Positions 35,746-48,500 of a stretch of DNA of 64,000 nt are shown in pieces. Positions within the stretch are counted from its first letter, which is position 1; each line of letters opens with the position of its first letter. The stretch lies in assembly GCA_034440615.1 (NCBI GenBank), contig JAOTOM010005053.1:592001-656000 (forward strand), in the 5' to 3' direction. The position numbers were made by a program, and so were the translations under genes. Under the pieces are notes generated by a model. It was not told the DNA's origin and did no database searches. It worked only from the letters and a program-made list of their open reading frames with translations. The stretch comes from Ashinkailepas kermadecensis. Its lineage: Eukaryota > Arthropoda > Thecostraca > Neolepadidae.

Positions 35746-36089
35746 TGCGGAATGGCGAGCGGGCGGCGTCCACATTATGAGACAGTGCAGGCGGTGTGGC
35801 GAGGTGACAGGGTGATTGTGCCAATAGTGTGCTAGAGTAGCAGTGATAAATCGTGGGCCAGTGAGCACACAAGGCAGTGCCGAAGCATGACAAAGCAATC
35901 AAACAGTGAGCCAGTGAGAAAATAAGACAGTGGGCCAGTGAAACAATGAGATGCGAGGCACTGCGAGACGGAGTGTCCGTGAGACAGAGATACATGATGT
36001 GGCAAAACGGCGTGGAAATACAGAGCCAGTATAAAATATACGCCAGCCACGGCCGACCCACGCCACCAGAACGGCACGCCCATGTTAAC
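35746..36089. other. Spacer with loose GCCAGTGA repeats
   Basis: GGCCAGTGA or AGCCAGTGA recurs at roughly 35856-35945. No gene. Confidence 0.5.
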
Positions 36090-36545
36090 ACAGCCGGCAG
36101 TCAGCCGCTGCCTACACCACACACCATGGTAACACAGCCGCCTCCTACACCACACCATGGCAACACAGCGGCCTCCCACACCACACACCATGGTGACACA
36201 GCCGCCTCCTACACCACACACCATGTTAACACAGCCGGCCGCCAGCCTCTGCGGTGTAGGAAACTCCCTACACCACACCCATGATGACACGGCCGGCCGC
36301 CAGCCTCTGTGGTGAAGGGGACTCCCTACACCACACCCATGGTGACACAGCCGGCCGCCAGCTGCCCCCTACACCACACCCATGGTGACACAGCCGGCCG
36401 CCAGCTGCCCCCTACACCACACCCATGGTGACACGGCCGGCCGCCAGCTGCCCCTACACCACACCCCATGGTGACACGGCCGGCCGCCAGCTGCCCCCTA
36501 CACCACACCCCATGGTGACACGGCCGGCCCCCAGTTGCCCCCTGC
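36090..36545. repeat. 42-44-bp minisatellite (CCATGGTGACACAGCCGGCC unit)
   Basis: CCATGG recurs at 36338, 36380, 36423, 36466 and 36510. More divergent, shorter units lie to the left. Confidence 0.9.
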
Positions 36546-38285
36546 ACAGCCGCGCCGCTGGTGTTTACACGCCGCCGAGCAATGGAGCTGCGCAACAGCT
36601 GACGGCCACATCCGGTGACAAACAGACGCAGACCGAGCCGGCGCTGGGGCGGCGACACAAAGCGACCCGCCACGTCCGGACATGCCGCGTCCGGACATGC
36701 AAGCCGATAGAGCCAGACACGGGCGCGGACACGAACCGAGTCGTGATTCGGACCCGGACACATACTGAGACAGAGTCCGGGCCCGGACGCAGACCGAACC
36801 AGCCTGTCGCATACTGTGGACGCTCAGAAGTGTTCCCCGATCATTTGACATGTGGCCTGTGTCGAACCCGTTCAGGTCACACACGCTAAGGTTGTCTGTG
36901 AGAAGTCAACTGCCTAAATGTGTTCCATTTCCTCCTGCCCTGGCGTCACCGTATAGTCTGGCGTATGCACATATCTGTCGTGTCCGGAGAAGTTTATATT
37001 GTCGAGATCAACAAGTTCTGTTGACCTCAACTTTGACTCTGGCGTAAATTAACATTAACTCTGCTGACCGGTGCCTCAGAATTGCCTACCCCTCGCAGCG
37101 CCACTAACGCTTGTTCCCCGTTGGACGCAGACGCGGAAAATGGCACGGCGTAGGTACATCCTTAAACTTTCAGTGGTACTCGACATTTTTATATATCTCT
37201 TATTTTACCTAAGTCAGGTCAAGCAGGTCAATGTGGGAGTAGTCGGCCAATCGGGCTTCGCAGCAGTTTTCTGTCTGGTCGTCAAACAAGTGAGATTACG
37301 CGCTTCAATATGGGTGATGAACGTACTGAAGATTTATGTTAACACACCGACGGGTGAAAAAAAAATTCAATGTCACCGATCAGGTCAAAGCGAAGTACCT
37401 GGAAATATGTCGTGAACAGTGGAAACTTACTATTTCTAAACAGATCCCGCTCAGTAAGGAGCAACGAGTGTTCCCAGTGCAAAGCCAAAGGTTTCCCTGT
37501 TCTTTGGAAATTCAAAAATACAAATTATATAATTTTTTTTTAAAAGATAAGACATTCAAGTTTTCAACAACTTCCCTCAATTCTTTCCATCAAGTTTGGA
37601 CATCCTAATAAAATAAAAAAACGACCTTGGTGCGGCAGATTACCCCGATTTGGCCATTTTACTTCGCAACAGCCGGTAGTTTAACCTCCAGAGCGCCCTC
37701 GACAAGTGCACTCTTTAGACGTCTCAGGTCATGCTCCAGTGACGTGACCGGATATCGATTTCAAACTTGGAACACTGCCAGAAGACGTAATTATCCGTTA
37801 CATGCATTCCACTTGTTCAAAAATGTCAAAAAAGCGTGATCATGTCTATACATCCTGAATTAACTTTTGATAGTGTATTGTACGGTTTGTTCATGCCAAA
37901 TGCTTCAACATATTCATAAAAATTGCACCCACCTGCTCTGGGATTAACAGACAATAATTCAGGTTTTTCACAAATACAATGTGCGCTTATGAATGGTGAG
38001 CCAGAAAGCAAAATTCCTAAGCGATAACCTGAATGTTTTAGTTCTCGGAAAACCCTGACGGGGAGGGGGAGTCAAAGTGAGCCCCGGCCCCGCGAGGGTG
38101 AACATGTCTCGATGTGACATTTGACGCCGGCACGTGCAGCGCACCTGCACATATGCCGTCAGCGGGCAGCGGCGCATGCAGCCACCCACAACCTCGAATA
38201 TTGACTGCACGGCGCGCCATCAGTCGCACAGTCAAGGTCAAGGTCAAGACCAGTGGCTTCGTGCATGGCTCGAGAGGTGCCCTTG
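36546..38285. other. Unique spacer; possible small signal-anchor exon on plus strand
   Basis: No array and no known element. A frame opening at 37139 begins with a basic then hydrophobic peptide (see findings), but nothing else supports a gene. Confidence 0.4.
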
Positions 38286-38289
38286 TGTC

Positions 38290-38860
38290 GCCAGGTGGTT
38301 ATCTGCGTAGGCTGGTCGCCTGTGTGGTGACCTGTGCATCGGCAGGTTACCTGTGTGGTGACTTGTGTATCGACAGGTAACCTGCTTGATGACCTGTGAA
38401 TCGGCAGGTGACCTGTGTGGTGACCTGTCAATCAGCAGGTGACCTGTGTGATGAACTGTGTATCGGCAGGTGACATGTTTGGTGACCTGTGAATCAGCAG
38501 GTGACATGTGTGTCGACAGGTGACCTGTGTATCGGCAGGTGACCTGTGTGGTGACTTGTATAATGGCAAGTGACCTGTTTGATGACATGTGTATCGGCAG
38601 GTGACATGTGTGATGACCTGCGTATCGGCAGGTGACCTGTGTGATCACCTGCGCATCGGCAGGTGACATGTGTGATGACCTGTGTGTCGACAGGTGACCT
38701 GTGTGATGACTTGTGTATTGGCAGGTGACCTGTTTGATGACCTGTGAATCAGCAGATGACCTGTGTGATGACCTGTGTATCGGCAGGTGACCTGTGTGAT
38801 GACCTGTGTATCGGCAGGTGACCTGCGTGGTGACCTGCGCCTCAGCAGGTGTGTCAGCAG
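38290..38860. repeat. 31-bp minisatellite (GTGTGATGACCTGTGTATCG unit)
   Basis: About 18 units of CTGTGTGATGACCTGTGTAT + CGGCAGGTGAC, period 31 bp (38761 to 38792). Variation is higher on the left. Confidence 0.92.
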
Positions 38861-39479
38861 CGCCGCTGACCAGACACTCACCGACGGCTGGTGACCGTAC
38901 GGACCACCCTCCTGCTCTCCATGCCAGCGGCTGCGGCGCCCGCTGTGCTACGGTGCTCCGTACGAAATGTCTTCAGCGTGACCGGCACCACTTCATCACA
39001 CTGCCGGGGGCCAGACCAACCGTCAGACACACCAGCAACAGCACAGCGGCACAGCGGCACAGCAGAGCACAGCACACGACACACCAGCGGCAGCAGACGG
39101 CGCGGTCACCTAACGCTGATCAGCCGGGCCGGCAGCGGCCAGCGGCGCTACCCAGCTCTGACACAGCCCACCACCGCCGGCGACACCCAGCACCGCCACC
39201 GCACACCGTCCCTACCAGATGAGGCGCCCGGCCCGACTGGAAGCCGGCCGGAGGTAGGCGGGCGGCGAGCGGCGGGCGGCCGGCCGGCCGGCGTGCGGGG
39301 GCCGGCCGGCTCGACACGCCCCCTCACCTCCTCACCGCGCCATCGCCATATGCGGCGGCGCCTCCGCCCAGCGGCCGGCCGCAAAAATCACCATACCAGA
39401 AACCAGCGGCGCGTCACAGACCAGGTGTCTGCACGCAACCGAACCGACACGTCAGTCAACCAACGCCACCACACCAACC
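38861..39479. other. GC-rich spacer
   Basis: Very GC-rich, with GCCGGCCGG runs at 39270-39310. No gene recognised. A CpG-rich promoter-like character is possible but unsupported by any adjacent exon. Confidence 0.35.
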
Positions 39480-39900
39480 AGGTGGTGTGTACACGTCGCT
39501 GAACAACCAGGTGGTGCATACGGGTCCCCACACGAGCCACGTTGTGCATACACGTCACCACACGTGCACAAAGTCACTGATCCAAGAAGGCGAATGGAAG
39601 TCATGGCAGCAACTGAGGTGGAAAAATGTCCCCACACCGAGTGGGTGGTGCATACACGTCACCGGATCACGAGGTAGGTGGATTAGGCCGTCCCTGCACT
39701 GACCAGGTGGTGCATAAACGTCCTCGCACCAACCAGAGGATGCATAAACGTTGAATGTACCAACAGATGTCCGTACACGAAGCAGGTGACATGTGAACGC
39801 CACCACAATGACCAAGTGGTGTACAAACGTCGCCTCAATACCAAGTGGTGCATAAACGTCACCACACCGACCAGGTGGTGCATAAAGGACACAACACCAG
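39480..39900. repeat. Minisatellite of 30-33 bp (ACCAGGTGGTGCATAAACGT unit)
   Basis: About ten diverged units at irregular spacing. Confidence 0.75.
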
Positions 39901-39904
39901 CCAA

Positions 39905-40555
39905 GAGCGTTGTGGTGACCGCGTGACCTGTGATCCGCCCCACCACACCACACCAGACGCGTGGTGGTGACCGTGTGACCTGTGATCCGTCCCACCACAC
40001 CACACCAGACGCGTTGTGGTGACCGTGCGGCCTGTGATCCGTCCCACCACACCACACCAGACGCGTTGTGTTGACCGAGTGGCCTGTGATCCGGCCCACC
40101 ACACCACACCAGACGCGTGGTGGTGACCGTATGACCTGTGATCCGTCCCACCACACCACACCAGACGCGTTGTGGTGACCGAGTGGCCTGTGATCCGGCC
40201 CACCACACCACACCAGACGCGTTGTGTTGACCGCATGGTCTGTGATCCGCCCCACCACACCACACCAGACGCGTTGTGGTGACCGTGCGGCCTGTGATCC
40301 GCCCCACCACACCACACCAGACGCGTTGTGGTGACCGAGTGGCCTGTGATCCGCCCCACCACACCACACCAGACGCGTTGTGGTGACCGTGCGGCCTGTG
40401 ATCCGCCCCACCACACCACACCACACCAGACGCGTTGTGGTGACCGAGTGGCCTGTGATCCGCCCCATCACACCACACCAGACGCGTTGTGGTGACCGAG
40501 TGGCCTGTGATCCGGCCCACCACACCACACCAGACGCGTTGTGGTGACCGCGCGG
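39905..40555. repeat. 52-bp minisatellite (CTGTGATCCGCCCCACCACA unit)
   Basis: About 12 units containing CCAGACGCGTTGTGGTGACC, period 52 bp (40011 to 40063). Unit variants (GTGCGGCC, GAGTGGCC, GTATGACC) alternate, suggesting higher-order structure. Confidence 0.93.
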
Positions 40556-40959
40556 CCTTTAATATTCCCGAACTGCAATAGCTTCCTTCGTGTGGGCAGC
40601 GCTAACTTTGAGCATTAGGACGATCAGGTGGATACATTTTCACCATATTTGTACAGGTGTGAATAGCAAAAGCCAATCCGGTGTGTCAACATCATCTGGA
40701 AGAATCTGGAGGTATTTGGATGCAATACGAGGTGTCGTGCACTAAGATAGCACGAGACACCGGGACTCAGGTTCGTGTACAGTGTACACACTATGAGGCG
40801 CCATGGCGCACCTCAAGCAGAGGCATCGGCAGACTGGGCCTCATCGGTGAATCATTGTGTATCCTAATAATAATACATATCGGCGTACCAGCAAGATAAA
40901 AACTCGAATTGCACGTAAATTTGTTGTCAAGCGTTGCGTTATTTTCTTAACCACTTAAG
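40556..40959. other. Unique spacer
   Basis: Nothing recognised. Confidence 0.5.
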
Positions 40960-41705
40960 AGTGCCGTGCGACTGCAGACGGACGTTGAGTGACTGCAGAC
41001 GGACGCTGTGTGACTGCAGACGGACACTGCGGCTGCAGACGGACGCTGTGACTGCAGACGGACGCTGAGTGACTGCAGACGGACGCTGTGTGACTGCAGA
41101 CGGACGCTGTGTGACTGCAGACGGACACTGCGGCTGCAGACGGACGCTGTGACTGCAGATGGACGCTGAGTGGCTGCAAACGGACGCTGTGACTGCAGAC
41201 AGACGCTGTGTGACTGCAGACGGACACTGCGGCTGCAGACGGACGCCTGTGACTGCAGACGGACGATGTGTGACTGCAGACGGACGCCGGGGGGGTCGCC
41301 GTGACTGCAGACGGACGCTGTGTGACTGCAGACGGACGCTGTGACTGCAGATGGACGCTGAGTGGCTGCAAACGGACGCTGTGACTGCAGACAGACGCTG
41401 AGTGGCTGCAGACGGACGTTGAGTGACTGCAGACGGACGGTGTGGCTGCAGACGGACGCCGCGTGACTGCAGACGGACGCGGCGGACGCCGTGACTGTAG
41501 ACGGACGCCGAGTGACTGCAGACGGACGCCGTGACTGCAGACGGACGCCGAGTGACTGCAGACGGACGCCGTGACTGCAGACGGACGCCGAGTGACTGCA
41601 GACGGACGATGTGTGGCTGCAGACGGACGCCGGGCGACTGCAGACGGACGCCGGGTGACTGCAGACGGACGATGTGTGGCTGCAGGCGGACGCCGTGTGA
41701 CGCAA
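40960..41705. repeat. 19-22-bp minisatellite (GTGACTGCAGACGGACGCTG unit)
   Basis: About 36 units built on CTGCAGACGGACG. A block of about 200 bp near 41040-41240 is largely repeated at 41220-41420, including a shared AGATGGACGCTGAGTGGCTG variant. Confidence 0.93.
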
Positions 41706-41924
41706 TGGATTGCACTTCGTGTTGCTCCGGCGGCACGCCAATCATTGGAATCTCGTGCGATGCGGCTCACGGTTTCTGAAGAAGCAGGATTCCAGTGGGC
41801 CCCGCAGAACGAATGTGCTGACCACCTGGAGCGTTCATACGTTGCCAGTTGTGTGCTGACCACCTGGAGTGTTCATAAGTTGCTAGTTGGCCTGGCATGC
41901 GATGTGACGTTCTTGATGCCACCA

Positions 41925-42108
41925 GGGGCGGGGCAGGCCGAGTGGTTAAGGTGTTGAGCTCTGGGTACCAGAGGTCCCGGGTTCAATACTCGCACCACTC
42001 AGAACAATTCCTAATCCCGCAGCCCACCTGCGAAACAGTGTGGGCGGCGCCATTAGCCGTGATCGTGCATAAAGTGCGTCGAGAACCACCCAACAAACAA
42101 ACAAACAC
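41925..42108 (+). mobile_element. tRNA-Leu/Ser-like SINE, copy 1, with target duplication
   Basis: Head GGCCGAGTGGTTAAGGTGTT is the A-box arm of a class II (Leu/Ser) tRNA; GGGTTCAATACTCGC is the B box. A body of about 100 bp follows, ending in AACAAACAAACAAACA. The element is flanked by perfect 11-bp duplications TGATGCCACCA (41914-41924 and 42109-42119). A second copy lies inverted at 55869-56050. Confidence 0.9.
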
Positions 42109-42295
42109 TGATGCCACCATTTACTGACACCACTGTCCAACAGCTGACTGATATCGACTGAATGCTCACCAGCTGACCCTCAGCCCAGGGTGCTGTCCGT
42201 TACTGCGGCGTCTCCGACAACAGTCGGTGTGCCCCAGCTGCACCGCTGGCTGGCGACACGACGCTGCCTCGCCATTCCAGACGCGCGCACACGTG

Positions 42296-42800
42296 CGCCG
42301 TCGACGTGAGGCGCGCACCGAGACAGATAGGCGACGCGTGATGTCGCACCAGCACCGATACCTGCTGCTCACTCACCACGCACCAAGACAGATAGGCGAC
42401 GCGTGATGTCGCACCAGCACCGATACCTGCTGCTACTCACCACGCACCGAGACAGATAGGCAGCGTGATGTCGCACCGCACTACCTGCTGCTCCACCGTC
42501 AGACGATGGCACGCGTGATGTCGCACCGCACGAACCTGCTGCTCCCACCCGCACCAGACAGATAGGCGACGCGTGATGTCGCCGCACCGATACCTGCTGC
42601 TCACTCACCGTCACCAGACAGATAGGCGACGCGTGATGTCGCACCAGCACCGATACCTGCTGCTCACTCACCACGCACCAAGACAGATAGGCGACGCGTG
42701 ATGTCGCACCAGCACCGATACCTGCTGCTCACTCACCACGTCACCAAGACAGATAGGCGACGCGTGATGTCGCACCAGCACCGATACCTGCTGCTCGCCA
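42296..42800. repeat. 65-bp tandem repeat (GATAGGCGACGCGTGATGTC unit)
   Basis: About eight units, period 65 bp (42331 to 42396). Several central units carry deletions. Confidence 0.9.
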
Positions 42801-42974
42801 CGTGGTGAGCAGCAGGAGGAACAGGAAGTTAGCAGGAGCTACAAGGGATACCATGATGAATCATAAAGTATCGGGTGCAGCCATGAAGCATCAAGTGTAA
42901 CTGCGAAGTGTCAGGTTTACTATGAAGCAACAAAGGTTAACGGAAGAAACTGAGGAACTACGACCACGCCGGAA

Positions 42975-42985
<11 letters not shown>
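42801..42985. other. Spacer with ATGAAGCATCAAGTG-like repeats
   Basis: Four short diverged phrases (ATCATAAAGTATCGGGTG, ATGAAGCATCAAGTG and similar). No gene. Confidence 0.5.
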
Positions 42986-43056
<71 letters not shown>

Positions 43057-43101
43057 AGTCCTATATGTCCCAATGACATACAGGATGAACGTCCACGACG
43101 A

Positions 43102-43160
<59 letters not shown>
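42986..43160. repeat. Two (AT)n microsatellites around a 55-bp spacer
   Basis: (AT)n at about 42987-43052 and 43105-43160, preceded by (AC)n. The intervening GCGGAGTCCTATATGTCCCA.. sequence is unique in the window. Confidence 0.95.
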
Positions 43161-43165
<5 letters not shown>

Positions 43166-43420
43166 GCAAGGTTGGGGTCATAAACAAGTGTGCTAGCCAG
43201 CTGCACCAGACAAGACGTCGCAGCACGATGAAAAGTCACGGGCTCACTGTCGGACAGTTGACGCCCTGGCGCCAGTACCACCCGGCCCCGAGACACGACG
43301 CTCAGCTATCAGTACGGCCAGGCCATGGGACACGGCGCCCACCCATGGGACATGGCGTCCACTTCCGGCCCTGAGAATAACACCCACGCCTGGCACCGAG
43401 CACATGGCGTCTATCGGCTA
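43161..43420. other. Spacer
   Basis: CCATGGGACA-type phrases repeat near 43320-43370. Otherwise unique. Confidence 0.5.
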
Positions 43421-43424
43421 GCAC

Positions 43425-44530
43425 GACCACCCGGTCCTGAGAAATTGCGCCCACGCCCGGCACCCATCCACCAGTACGACCACCTGGTCCTGAGAGATGG
43501 CACCCATCCGCCAACACGACCACCCGGTCCTGAGAGATGACGCCCATCCGCCAACTCGATCACCCGGTCCTGAGAAATGGCGGCCATCCGCGAACTCGAC
43601 CACCCGGTCCTGAGAAATGGCGGCCATCCGCCAACTCGACCACCCGGTCCTGAGAGATGGCGGCCATCCGCCAACTCGACCACCCGGTCCTGAGAGATGG
43701 CGGCCATCCGCCAACTCGACCACCCGGTCCTGAGAGATGGCGGCCATCCGCCACACCACCCTAGTGGTCGACCACCCGGTCCTGAGAGATGGCGGCCATC
43801 CGCCAACTCGACCACCCGGTCCTAGAGATGGCGGCTCTGAGAGATGGCGGCCATCCGCCAACTGACCACCCGGTCCTGAGAGATGGCGGCCATCCGCCAA
43901 CTCGACCACCCGGTCCTGAGAGATGGCGGCCATCCGCCAACTCGACCACCCGGTCCTGAGAAATGGCGGCCATCCGCCAACTCGACCACCCGGTCCTGAG
44001 AGATGGCGGCCATCCGCCAACACGACCACCCGGTCCTGAGAGATGGCGGCCATCCGCCAACTCGACCACCCGGTCCTGAGAGATGGCGGCCATCCGCCAA
44101 CTCGACCACCCGGTCCTGAGAGATGGCGGCCATCCGCCAACTCGACCACCCGGTCCTGAGAAATGGCGGCCATCCGCCAACTCGACCACCCGGTCCTGAG
44201 AAATGGCGGCCATCCGCCAAGCTCGACCACCCGGTCCTGAGAGATGGCGGCCATCCGCACACACTGAGAGATGGCGGCCATCCGCCAACTCGACCACCCG
44301 GTCCTGAGAAATGGCGGCCATCCGCCAACTCGACCACCCGGTCCTGAGAAATGGCGGCCATCCGCCAACTCGACCACCCGGTCCTGAGAGATGGCGGCCA
44401 TCCGCCAACTCGACCACCCGGTCCTGAGAGATGGCGGCCATCCGCCAACTCGACCACCCGGTCCTGAGAGATGGCGGCCATCCTCCAACTCGACCACCCG
44501 GTCCTGAGAGATGGCGGCCACGCCCGGTGC
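43425..44530. repeat. 40-bp minisatellite (CTCGACCACCCGGTCCTGAG unit)
   Basis: About 27 units of CTCGACCACCCGGTCCTGAG + AGATGGCGGCCATCCGCCAA, period 40 bp. Central units are almost identical; units left of 43560 are diverged. Truncated units occur at 43760, 43830 and 44260. Confidence 0.95.
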
Positions 44531-46088
44531 CGAGACATGGCACCCATCCGGCAGCACGATTAAATCGCACACGCTGATGCGCTCCGGAGACGGAGCGATA
44601 TTGCGATATTGTCGGAGCAAAAACGCCACATGGCGTGACACTTTTAAGCGGCGGCGGCGGGCGTCTGGCTGGGAGTACTCCTGTGAGAAGATCGAGCGGA
44701 GGGGCGAGCCAGCCACTACGACCACTGGTCCATTGCAGTCCAGCAGTCCGGTCCAGCGTCCGAGCTCAGCGGTCCGGTCCAGCAGTTCGGCTCATCGGTC
44801 CGGTCCAGCGCCCGAGCTCAGCGGTCCGGCTCAGTTGTCAGATCGATAGGCACAGCTCAGAGGTCATACTATTGGCGTTGACCCAGCCGGCACCCGGCAG
44901 CTATAAACATGCCCCAAAACGGCTGACGCGCCTACTCTATAGCAATACAAACGTGATTATACCGTTGCATGCCACATTAGACAACGTAATGCTCCCATTT
45001 CATAATACCAAGCGTGAATAACGTTTCCAAGTGTCAGCGAACATGACCTCATTTTGATTTAAATCGTGGGCATTGCATGACATTTCTCTGATTGACAAGA
45101 AAAATAACCGTCGTTTGGTGCCGATCAATAAGGCTCAAGTTTCTGCAATGCATTCGCCACACACTGATGTAGTTACGATGGCTGCCGATGCACTTCCCAG
45201 AACTCGGAATGGCCTGAGCAGTCATCGAGCGTGTGACGTGTACCGTGGCAAACTGCGAATGGGTTGCTATTTGTGAGGTGGTGGCCTCACTTCGACGGTG
45301 CTGGGCTTGACGGCCAAGTGGAAACCGAGGCGAAGTGGCTACTGAAATTGTTCACTTCCCCGGCAAAAACATTCACAGGACAATTTGTGCGTTTTTCTGA
45401 GACAAATAAACTACTTGTACCAGTAAGACGCATTGCTCGGCGCAAGACAAGTCGAACGGTTTTTGTTTTATTAAAGAGTTTTCGTTAAATGTTGCACACA
45501 ATGTTGGACGTGGTTGAGACAAAAACACCGTGATAAACGGGCTGACACTGAGGGAGCAAACTGGCACGAAAGCCATGTCCGCTACTCAGACAATATTTTT
45601 CCCATCGACATCGGAATATAAAAGGGCTTCAAGTTTTCAAGGAAAACAATTATTTCTGTTTCAGCATGCAGTTTTCGATATCGGTGCGAGGAGAATCTGA
45701 ATCAAGCACCCACTATTTTTAATCATGACATTTTGGCACTAGCTATCCAGGTGAAATGAGGAACATTGTGATTATAAAAACACTTCGCAGGTATCAAGAA
45801 TGCAACCGAACTGCTATATTTTTTTTTATCTCAGACAACCTTGTCATGTTCGTTGCCCCAGTTATTGTCACAGCGGTTTGTTGCGATGGAAACGGTGCCA
45901 AGTGATGACGGTTGGGCATTGAAAGTCCAACGGCAGCACACAAGCGGGCGGCAGTTTTGCGAATACTGAGACAAACGTGGTCAGCACATTTGCCTACACA
46001 GGTGGCTGTTCCATGCCTTTAGCTGGTCCGATCTTTACATTCCGACTGTAATCCTACAGAATATCCGACAAGGAGCAGTCACGTGTGT
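44531..46088. other. Unique spacer
   Basis: A short GGTCCAGCGYCCGAGCTCAG duplication is seen at 44750-44850. The rest is unique, with no gene, RNA or element recognised. Confidence 0.5.
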
Positions 46089-46351
46089 CCAACAGCAGGA
46101 CGGTGCGGGCCACATGGTGTCGATGTGTACTCCAACAGCAGGACGGTGCGGGCCACATGGTGTCGATGTGCACTCCAACAGCAGGACGGTGCGGACCACA
46201 TGGTGTCGATGTGTACTCCAACAGCAGGACGGTGCGGACCACATGGTGTCGATGTGTACTCCAACAGCAGGACGGTGCGGACCACATGGTGTCGATGTGC
46301 ACTCCAACAGCAGGACGGTGCGGACTACATGGTGTCGATGTGTACTCCAAC
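46089..46351. repeat. 43-bp minisatellite, block 1 (about 6 units)
   Basis: Unit CCAACAGCAGGACGGTGCGG + ACCACATGGTGTCGATGTGTACT. The last unit carries a GACTACATGG variant just before the hAT-like element. Confidence 0.95.
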
Positions 46352-48312
46352 CAGACTTGTGCTCGACTCGAGTTGAATCGAGAATCGACTCATGAATCAA
46401 TCGTTTTTCGATGAGTCGTGAGTTGAATCGATTGTTTTCCCAAAAACATATCTTGAGTCGCGAGTTGAATCACATCTTTTTTTTAATGAGTTGAATCACG
46501 AGTCAATCATTTGAATCACAATGAGTCATTTGAGTCTTGCGACTCAAATGCAAGTTATGAACAAATGATATAAAGCATGTATCTTTGTAAATAGTATGCC
46601 ATGACACAAGGTAGGGAGTAAAAACACAGTATAATTATTGATGCTTAGGATTACAATTGTCAACTTATCAGCTGCCAGTGAGTAAAGAATGAGGTGTACT
46701 TAAGTTATTTACCAAAAACGGATAACAACAACTACAAAAAAAGTTTTAATGCTAAGCTTGGTATTCACAATCAGTATCATGCATGAGTCAATTCTAGTGC
46801 CAGAAACACAACACAGAAATGGGATGTGATTGTGAAAAGTAATAGGGAACTGAAACGACCATGCACTTTTTTTTGAACAGGCATTTGCACTGAATAAATT
46901 GCGTCGGTTTGTGTGACAAATAACAAACCCACGTTACCTTTACAAGAAGGTAGATAAAAATTTTCCTTCAAGCCCGCATGACGTCATTCGAAGCTAAAAA
47001 AAAATATGGTAGAAATTTGGTCGCAGAACTTATCTCAAATCATACGCAATGGTCACTTTAATTTGCTTCCTAGCAAATATATTTGTATTCCGCTCACCAG
47101 GTGAGTTATAATCTTTTCCCATTCTTTCCAGTGAGCATTTGTTCCGACACATTTTATTCTCATGCATAGACAAGGTCGGATTTGTGCATTGTAATCCGGC
47201 GTTTGGAGAGGAATATTTTGTAGTCATCCAGTATGGAGAATATATTTATTCAAACCTTATGCATGGTAACTCAACTTGCACCCATTTCAGTGAATTTTGA
47301 GCACTTTTCCTTGGTCACAGCAGTTCGTTGTCAAAAGTTAATAACTTAGGAACTTCAACTTCCAGATGAAAAACAACAAACAATTTTCTGGAAAGGATAA
47401 TGTTCAGGATCCCCAAAATCTAGGATCAGCCTATTTTTCCAAACATTTACATACCTACCTACATTGACATACAGCAGTTTTTGAAAACAGTTTTTCCAGG
47501 CCAGCTAGACCCAGGGCATGATGCATTCTTTCTTGGTGAATCTTGCATGGATTGTTGATGATACATGCATAATTGAACATTTATGTACAACACCATTGTG
47601 ATCTAGGAATGCCCTCCTGAAACTTGCAACTCAACTGAAACTCTCCTGCCAATGGGGAGAAGAAGCTATGGAGCACTTAGCGCCCCCTTGACTGTCCGTT
47701 CTTCCGCTCTTGAACGAGGGTGACAACTTGAACATGTAAAATGGATGGTAGAGGGAGCCTACCAATATCAGGAACAAGCCCTTTATTTTGGAGGCACTTG
47801 ATGGTGAGCCTGCCCGAAATGGCACATTGTTGGGCAGGACGATTATTACTGTGTCATTTAGGATACCCTTTGATGCAGCTAAATAATAGGTCTTTCGATT
47901 AGAATACGTCAAAGTACCCTATATTGCCATAAAATATGCAAGATAGCGTAGAGAAAGTCGGTAAAATTGGGTGTAAACCAATGGTGAAGGGAAACCTTCA
48001 AGCCTGCTACCAAATAAACTTCGTGGGGGCAACAGACCAACGCAACCATATTCTGTGCAGATACCTATTGCAGTGCAGAACCTGGGTGCCATGTTGCAGT
48101 TAGGTGATGTGTGTCAGGTATATGATTCAGGTTGTGTGTGCATCATGCTGACGTGGATTGAGATATTATGCACTCATTGCTTTGCATATGCATTGACAAC
48201 CATTCATCTCGTTAATCTGTTTGAGTCAATTACTTTATGCACATGCACGTTCACTTATTTGTATATTTATCCTATATATCAACGATTACAGTGCATGACG
48301 AATGATAAATAA

Positions 48313-48500
48313 TGTGAGGTGAAAACAAAGTTATAGCAAAAATAATATATCCAACAGTCAACAGATGTTTCGATGTTGGAGCATCTTCGTTAGTGTGAAT
48401 AAATACTGATTCCCTTCTTTAATTAGACAGATGAAGATGAGTTGACATCAAACTGTCTGTCAAATAAATTATTTTTGCTATAACTTTGTTTGCACCTCAC

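Noticed and set aside
35129..36091. Overlapping frames on both strands rich in WCGAVV or HHHCTTPP
   Set aside because: Generated by the 16-bp GTGCAGTGGTGGTGTG array, not a gene.
43418..44725. 435-codon minus-strand frame
   Set aside because: A 40-bp minisatellite without stops; no conserved domain or start context.
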